Shown here: positions 53,812 to 60,000 of the stretch, in pieces
Position numbering within the stretch: the first letter of the stretch is position 1
Layout: each line of letters starts with the position of its first letter
Source of the DNA: Antedon mediterranea
Taxonomy: Eukaryota; Echinodermata; Crinoidea; Comatulida; Antedonidae
Assembly: GCF_964355755.1 (NCBI RefSeq)
Contig: NC_092674.1
Location: forward strand, 2,735,001 to 2,795,000
Length of the DNA: 60,000 bases
Direction of reading: 5' to 3'
Translations under genes and position numbers: made by a program
Notes under the pieces: model-generated
Database searches by the model: none
Seen by the model: only the letters and a program-made list of their open reading frames with translations
What the model was told of the DNA's origin: nothing

Positions 53812-55737
53812 CTTTGAATAAACATACAGTACAATGTGATTACATTAAGAAAATAAACCTTTACTTTTTACATGAGTCAAATCATAGAGGGCGCTACAGT
53901 AATTTGATTTACACAAATCCATACTTTATTGCCAGTAATGTAAAATGCAGTTAACTTTTTTAAACCCTTTTTTATATACACTGTTAATAGCAGTGACTTC
54001 TACATTGAAACAAAATAAAATTATCTGCATTAACTGCAGTAGAAAAATGTTGAAATTATCATTAAAAATATATTGTCCTCCTGAGTTTTTGTATTTTTTA
54101 ATTGGCAAAATATTTATTACCTGGAAAACTGTAATTTATAGCAAAAAATAGTCAAATTAGCTGCCAGGTAATGTGTTTTTGGTTCAATGTAACTGTTTAC
54201 TTTGTCATTTTATAAGTGGAAACATTATTATTTTTTCTATGGAAGTGGTTAACTTTGTTAAAACTACAAAATGGCCTATAATCTCATATTATTAATCTTC
54301 ATTTTTCATGTTTTGGGGGACAATACATCTTTAACACAACGCCACCACCGTATCCCATATCATTTTTTCTTGTGCACGTTTTAGTCTTCTTACCTTCAGA
54401 CAGTGTTTGTAGAGTTTTCTTTTCATCTACACTTAGTTTCAACATTGTTGATATTACGGGTATCAGCTGACGACGTTCATCACCAACTGGTAGCGTCAAA
54501 AACTGAAAAAGAAATCAATCAATGAAATCGACCGACATCGAGCAATGAAACAAATTAATAACAATCAATCGATTAATCATAGTAAAATCAATTAAAAATG
54601 ATACAATTGTTATATTTATATAAATTGATCATAAACAATTATTACTAATCTTTATATGTAAAAAACCTCTTGGTTAGTAATTATTGAATACATTGATTAT
54701 ACAGCAGAGTGTCTTATTAGGAACACCTCTATTGAGAGGACACTTTCCTATGAAACAAACAAGGAGCAATGTATGTTTTGACACTAGAGCAGAGCAAATC
54801 CCTGGTCAGGGGACACTGTTGGTTTCCCTACTGTATGTGCACTAGATTGAGGGACACCTGTACTAGGAGATTAAAGGGACACCGAGATTAAAAGGACACC
54901 AAGATTAAAGGGACACCTCTATTAGGAGATTAAAGGGACACCTCTATTAGGAGATTAAAGGGACACCTCTCTTAGGAGATCAAAGGGATACCAAGATTAA
55001 AGGGACACCTCTATTAGGAGATTAAAGGGACATCTCTATTACGAGATCAAAGGGATACCAAGATTAAATGGACACCTCTATTAGGAGATTAAATGGACAC
55101 CTCTATTAGGAGATTAAAGGTACACCTCTATTATGAGATTAAAGGGACACCTCTATTAGGAGATTTAAAGGGACACCTTTATTAGGAAATCAAAGAGATA
55201 CCAAGATTAAAGGGACACCTCTATTAGGAGATTAAAAGGACAACTCTATTAGGAGATTAAAGGGACACCTCTATTATGAGATTAAAGGGACACCTCTATT
55301 AGGAGATTAAAGGGACACCTCTATTAGGAGATTAAAGGGACACCAAGATTAAAGGGACACCTCTATTAGGAGATTAAATGGACACCTCTATTATGAGATT
55401 AAAAGGACACCGAGATTAAATTGACACAAAGTTTAAAGGGACATCTCTATTAGGAGATTAATGGGACACTGAGATTAAAGGGACACCAAGATTAAAGGGA
55501 CACCAAGATTAAAGGGACACCAATTTTAAAGAGACACTTTTGATTTTGACACAAAGGTGTAATATGGGTTTTAATGTACAAACAATTCCTCACCTTTATG
55601 ATGATATTTTTAAGATATTCCATATTAGAAATCGCGTTTTCGCGTTGTTGATTACGTTCCAGACGTCTGATTTCTCCTTTCAACACTTTTGCTTGTTCGG
55701 TCAAACGTAAAATTGTAGCTTCATTCTCGCTTGTAAT
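53738..55737 (-). CDS. GCC2: GCC2 (GCC185) golgin C-terminus with GRIP domain, last three coding exons
   Basis: GRIP-domain golgins are long coiled-coil tethers on the trans-Golgi; the GRIP domain binds Arl1-GTP. Exons 55594-55737, 54394-54502 and 53738-53811 join to 327 bases, 108 residues plus stop. The first part is coiled coil (LKGEIRRLERNQQRENAISN), then the GRIP core: MEYLKNIIIK with the Tyr expected to contact Arl1, and DERRQLIPVISTMLKLSVDE. The end, ESAGWSGYLHRWSG, corresponds to the Trp-containing tail peculiar to GCC2; the LTLP stretch resembles GCC1, but the tail and the RRLERNQ run favour GCC2. All splice phases agree. Upstream coiled-coil exons must lie right of the window; none is seen at 55738-60000, so that intron exceeds 4 kb. 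Confidence 0.93.
54062..54334. mobile_element. MITE family C copy in last GCC2 intron
   Basis: AAATATATTGTCCTCCTGAG at the left, CATGTTTTGGGGGACAATAC+ATCTTTAA at the right, inverted; ends only about 60 bases from the GRIP-core exon donor. Confidence 0.82.
54394..54502 (-). CDS. GCC2: GCC2 exon encoding GRIP core
   Basis: 36 codons plus one base, FLTLPVGDERRQLIPVISTM then LKLSVDEKKTLQTLSE; acceptor TTTTTCAG, donor GAAG/GTAAGA. The frame stays open past the donor, but that extension is intronic. Confidence 0.93.
54715..55545. repeat. 25-bp minisatellite of the CTATTAGG family in GCC2 intron
   Basis: About 28 units of GGGACACCTCTATTAGGAGA+TTAAA, interspersed with shorter GGGACACCAAGATTAAA units (17-18 bp). 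Single-copy starting sequence is visible at 54715-54850. Confidence 0.95.
55594..55737 (-). CDS. GCC2: GCC2 exon encoding coiled coil and start of GRIP
   Basis: 48 codons, phase 0 at both ends, acceptor CACTTTTAG and donor AAG/GTGAGG. Ends inside MEYLKNIIIK. Confidence 0.93.
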
Positions 55738-56137
55738 CTAAAAGTGAAAAGTATGTCAAATTTGTTAGTGCATGTCAAATTGTTAGATGTAGCGTGACAG
55801 GTTTTCATTCAGTCTGTTTGTCTGTCAAAGTTTATTTTGACAAACGGAGTGACTTTAAAGTAAATTATGCTAACTCCTATACAGGTAACATCATAATAAA
55901 GTTTGTCAAAGTTTATTTTGATGAATAGAGTGACTTTATTTAGTAAGTAAGTTATGGCAACATATATATGTAACATTTATTTCATAAACACAACAGGCGC
56001 AGAAAATTAATTCTAAACCACCCAGTAATATACTGAAATTTGAATAATTTGAAACAATAAAGATGATCTGTGAGAATGAGAAAGTCGCCCCATACATTTG
56101 TATATGTAACATTTATTTCATACAAATCATACACAGC

Positions 56138-56361
56138 GAGCAACTCTGCAATTATAAGATGGATAAACTACTGGACCAAATCACATTGGAGGTATAGAGA
56201 ATCTATTAAGAGAAACAGAAACATGAGTTACAACCCTGGCACTAGGTCAGGATTGAACCCTGGCACTAGGTCAGGATTGAACCCTGGCACTAGGTCAGGA
56301 TTGAACCCTGGCACTTGGGTTTGGAAGGCAACCGTGTTACCCACCGAGCTACAGCTCCACT
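56138..56361 (-). mobile_element. tRNA-derived SINE with triplicated B-box
   Basis: Same head and body as the 41945 copy (CTACAGCTCCAC and GCGAGCAACTCTGCAATTAT in reverse). A 24-bp stretch that includes the B-box, AACCCTGGCACTAGGTCAGG+ATTG, is repeated three times at 56233-56305. Confidence 0.88.
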
Positions 56362-57930
56362 ACAATAACATACAGCTCCATAATAAAACAAACTGTTTTT
56401 GCTGTCAAATACTATTGTGTATCTACTTTTTATTTAATTTTCTAAGTAACATATTGAATGTCAATTATATTTATATTCCCAACAGAATACAAACTATCTG
56501 AAAATCAAAGATACTGTTATCAAGTTCTTTTTCATATATTTTTTCGTTTCAGCACATTATTAAGGGATAGTCTTAAAAAGTCCATAAATTAAAAAAAAAT
56601 AAAGGATCTTCTTGAAAAATTTGAAACACATTGATAAACTTCCATACAAGTTTAAACTTAAGTATGTCATGTGTGAAAACAAAAAAAATGCGAGATTTAC
56701 TATCAAATGTATCATAATTTTGCAGACAGGATTGACAGTGATTTTCGACACTGACCTTTGAACCCTGTGAATGTTTGACTGCTATTTAATTCAAAGGAGG
56801 TTGCAATTCAAATTACCTTTCACAGCTAACGATTACGCCAATAAGATATTATACACCCCGGCAATAAAGATCTATATATTAATAGTTTTTGATGTGTCTT
56901 GTGGTTAAATCTTATTAAAATTCCATGGGCCCCATTACTACTTTTATGTAAAAAATCACAATTTTTTAATGAGTCTACTAAAGGTTTTGATAAGAACATG
57001 CACACAAATATTAAACAAAAAATACAATCATTATTATGGTACAAGGACTAACCCTCTAAACGCCCCTCCTCCCACCCCAAAAAAACTTCCAATCCTGAGG
57101 GGTCCCCTTGCTTAGACTATTGCTCAAACAGTAATTTAATGTTGTACAATAGCTAACAGGTCTGGTAGACTCTGGACTTTTAAATGAAAAACAATTTAAT
57201 GTAGAAAATCCTATGTGTACAACTCAATCCATGTATCAAACTCTTTGTTTTAAAGACATTTACATTTATGTATGCATATGTATGCCATGTGATTTCTGCC
57301 AATTCAATGTAAGCACCAGGAAACTAAATGTCATGTTTGCCTATGTTTTTGGTCACGACAATAAACAACTATTTATCTTATATACAGGTATCTAAAAGCA
57401 AATCACAGAAAGTCAAGAACGAATAAAAGATGATTAAAAAACAAAATATTGAGAAGTAAGAAATTTGGATGTCAATGCCTCAGCAAAGGAAAAAGCAAAA
57501 CCTCGTTGGAAGATGAAAAGCACGTAAAATATGCCACTATGTCTACATCAAAACTGATTACACATTTGGAGAAAGCTCCGAAATGAAACATGCTGTGAAT
57601 TCATATTACCATCAATAACCTCTTCTCAATCAAAAATCAAAGTGATGTCATACAGTGTTTAGAAACAAATCAAACTTGGTGGAATGTAATTATTGAGAAG
57701 TTCTCAGTACAAGCCCTACTTTCATATCTAGACGGACTGTATTACGCGTTATCTTATATCTTAAATATGTGGATGTTTTGTAATTACGCACAAAAATTAA
57801 CTTCAGAAGAATTTAGTATCAGGCTGGTTCTTTTAAATTTTTTGTTTTGAAGAATATTAATCCAAGTACAGATTTGAGCACCTTTAGTGGATATGTGTGC
57901 TATATAAATTATTATTATTATTACAATTCA
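56362..57930. other. GCC2 intron, one retroelement tail, otherwise nothing recognised
   Basis: 57870-57923 reads TGTGTGCTATATAAATTATT then ATTATTATTAC, a form often seen at the 3' end of short retroelements. No coiled-coil exon detected. Confidence 0.5.
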
Positions 57931-58789
57931 ATAGAGAGAAATGGCGAACCGACGTCTAAAATCCGAGTGGGTATAAAATCATAACAAACCGTTGAGGGCG
58001 ACACATTTCCTATGTTTATACACGTGAATCATGGCATCGTCTAACCAATGTTGTTGCTGTAACGCTCATAATTCTTGTTGTATTTGTGTATTTACACAAT
58101 AAAACAATGAAATATGTATAAAAGTCATCAATCATTCACAATCATATTCCTAAAAATATCTCATATCTGTAGGTCTACATTAGACTAGGCCTATATAGTA
58201 TTATAGTAGAATGGTGTTATCAAGTATTCATTACTGGCGGTAGACCCCCCTGCAGGAAGCATCACTAGCCACATAACAAAATGGCAGTTGTCAAGCTGAA
58301 ACTAATGCTAGGCCTACATCTACTAGAGATGCTCTATTTAGTCTTACTACCTAGCTAGGAGAGGCCTAGCAACACCCTAGCTAAATTAGTAGTAGTAGTA
58401 GTAGTACAGTATGCAATAACGAATTTCCAATATTATTATTATTATAATAACCGATAATCCGTGCTAGGCTCGAGGTACTACAGCATACAGGCCAACTATC
58501 TAGGGCCTAGAGCTGGGTACAGTATATAACAAAAACGCATCTTAATTCAATCCAAATTAAAATAAAATATGTTAAGATTTGCCCATATAACATTAAAATT
58601 GTTAAGGGTGTTGCAAAAAAAAAAGATACTGCTATTATGTGTGTTTTAAACGTTCTTTTCTACCTTCCTTTTTAACTCAACCCATCGGAATTTCCCATAC
58701 AAAAACATGTGGCGAAATGGTTTGTTTACAATCTATACCCACTCGGTGAAATTTGAGTGACGTCATAGCGGTTCGCCATTTCTCTCTAT
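57931..58789. mobile_element. 0.86-kb inverted-repeat element
   Basis: ATAGAGAGAAATGGCGAACC+G is mirrored perfectly over 21 bases at 58769-58789; a second pair, GAGTGGGTATA (about 57966) and TATACCCACTC (58734), continues the arms imperfectly. Interior has an AGT microsatellite at 58389-58407 and no transposase frame. Confidence 0.82.
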
Positions 58790-59248
58790 TATCAATTCAG
58801 TTCAATTAAAGATTCGTCCCTCCAATTTGAGACCAATTGCCTGTATAAAGGGATTCTGTTAATAGCAGGTAATAGAAATGTCTGCCTATAATACCACAAT
58901 ACAATTCAAAGTTACTTGTTGTATAAACTGTATTAATTTGGTACCTCATCAAGATCAATTTATTATGATGAGGCATAAAAGTGAAATATATCAAATGAGT
59001 AGAGAGGAACAGTTAACAAATACGGGTTTTTCACCTTATAATGTTGTTATTTCATTATATAATTATAGTCTATATCTTTTTTTCTTTTTTTTTAACCATA
59101 TTTAATGAGGGTGATCCATCCAGCAATTGCTGATCATTAGGGACCCTCATAGGTTCACAAGACAAACATATACACAAGATGCTCTACATAAACAAAGTCT
59201 TATTACAAGTCTTTGTAAAGGATATGCAAATCCCTATTTATGTATGTA

Positions 59249-60000
59249 GATCTACAGTAATCAAATAGAACATTCAAGAGAGTAACATTTAACAAGTAAG
59301 GTTTTGCATCTTATAATGTTGTTATAGCAAAATATATCTTGGTAAACTAATGGGTACACAACATCAATGTCTGCAATACCCTATTTATGTATGCAGATCT
59401 ACAGTAATCAAATAGGAAAGGTTAAGAGAGCAACATTTAACAAGTAAGGTTTTGCATCTTATAATGTTGTTATAGCAAAATATATCTTGGTAAACTAATG
59501 GGTACACAACATCAATGTCTGCAATACCCTATTTATGTATGCAGATCTACAGTAATCAAATAGGAAAGGTTAAGAGAGCAACATTTAACAAGTAAGGTTT
59601 TGCATCTTATAATGTTGTTATAGCAAAATATATCTTGGTAAACTAATGGGTACACAACATCAATGTCTGCAATACCCTATTTATGTATGCAGATCTACAG
59701 TAATCAAATAGGAAAGGTTAAGAGAGCAACATTTAACAAGTAAGGTTTTGCATCTTATAATGTTGTTATAGCAAAATATATCTTGGTAAACTAATGGGTA
59801 CACAACATCAATGTCTGCAATACCCTATTTATGTATGCAGATCTACAGTAATCAAATAGGAAAGGTTAAGAGAGCAACATTTAACAAGTAAGGTTTTGCA
59901 TCTTATAATGTTGTTATAGCAAAATATATCTTGGTAAACTAATGGGTACACAACATCAATGTCTGCAATACACTATTTATGTATGCAGATCTACAGTAAT
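59249..60000. repeat. 148-bp satellite-like tandem array, running off the window
   Basis: GATCTACAGTAATCAAATAG recurs at 59396, 59544, 59692, 59840 and 59988, exactly 148 bp apart, with almost no differences between units; a diverged first unit starts at 59249. Near identity implies recent amplification or homogenisation. Total length unknown. Confidence 0.97.

Noticed and set aside
54299-54393. Extension of the GRIP-domain ORF past its donor (KKTKTCTRKNDMGYGG...)
   Set aside because: A strong GTAAGA donor and an in-phase terminal exon at 53811 give the known GCC2 ending; the extension reads into MITE C.
56070-56501. 143-codon plus-strand ORF
   Set aside because: Runs antisense through the SINE and its 24-bp repeats (multiple of three), so openness is expected.

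Overview
The window is AT-rich, intron-rich animal DNA. The gene set (PCID2, SERP1, a TSC22-domain gene, GCC2), the many tRNA-derived SINEs and inverted-repeat MITEs, and frequent AGGCCTA-type words suggest a marine invertebrate deuterostome, most likely an echinoderm. That assignment is inference from style; nothing read here proves the species. No prokaryotic operons, CRISPR arrays or complete viruses are present. Almost every ORF longer than 60 codons is a shadow of a repeat, so the real genes had to be found as spliced exons.

Layout. (1) 1-4441, minus strand: the first eight coding exons of PCID2 (TREX-2 mRNA-export subunit); the rest lies left of the window. (2) 5011-5688, plus strand: complete three-exon SERP1/RAMP4 (ER translocon-associated tail-anchored protein), head to head with PCID2 across a 569-bp shared promoter interval that holds a ZNF143/THAP11-like site. 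(3) 13017-49652, minus strand: a 36.6-kb TSC22D-family gene whose long isoform has three coding exons (785, 46 and 561 coding bases). Its introns are packed with MITEs, foldback elements and minisatellites, and hold up to three candidate alternative first exons for short isoforms. (4) 53738-55737, minus strand: the last three coding exons of GCC2 (GRIP-domain golgin), entering from the right. Its final nine codons and stop lie inside a 58-bp minisatellite of eight units.

About 95% of the window is non-coding. It is dominated by a palindromic MITE (terminal word AAGCTCTGTCTACACTATCA, at least 13 copies or parts), several other inverted-repeat families, one 5'-truncated LINE 3' end, four tRNA-SINE copies, and more than a dozen tandem arrays with units of about 18 to 148 bp. 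Several arrays have clearly grown inside a transposon, a SINE or a terminal exon. The gene products work in separate house-keeping processes: mRNA export, ER translocation and stress, TSC22/NRBP/WNK-type signalling, and Golgi tethering. I found no gene cluster acting as one system and nothing I would call a new biological system. The most unusual items are the GCC2 stop-codon minisatellite, the three-level nested insertion at 38-40 kb, and the possible TSC22D short-isoform promoters.
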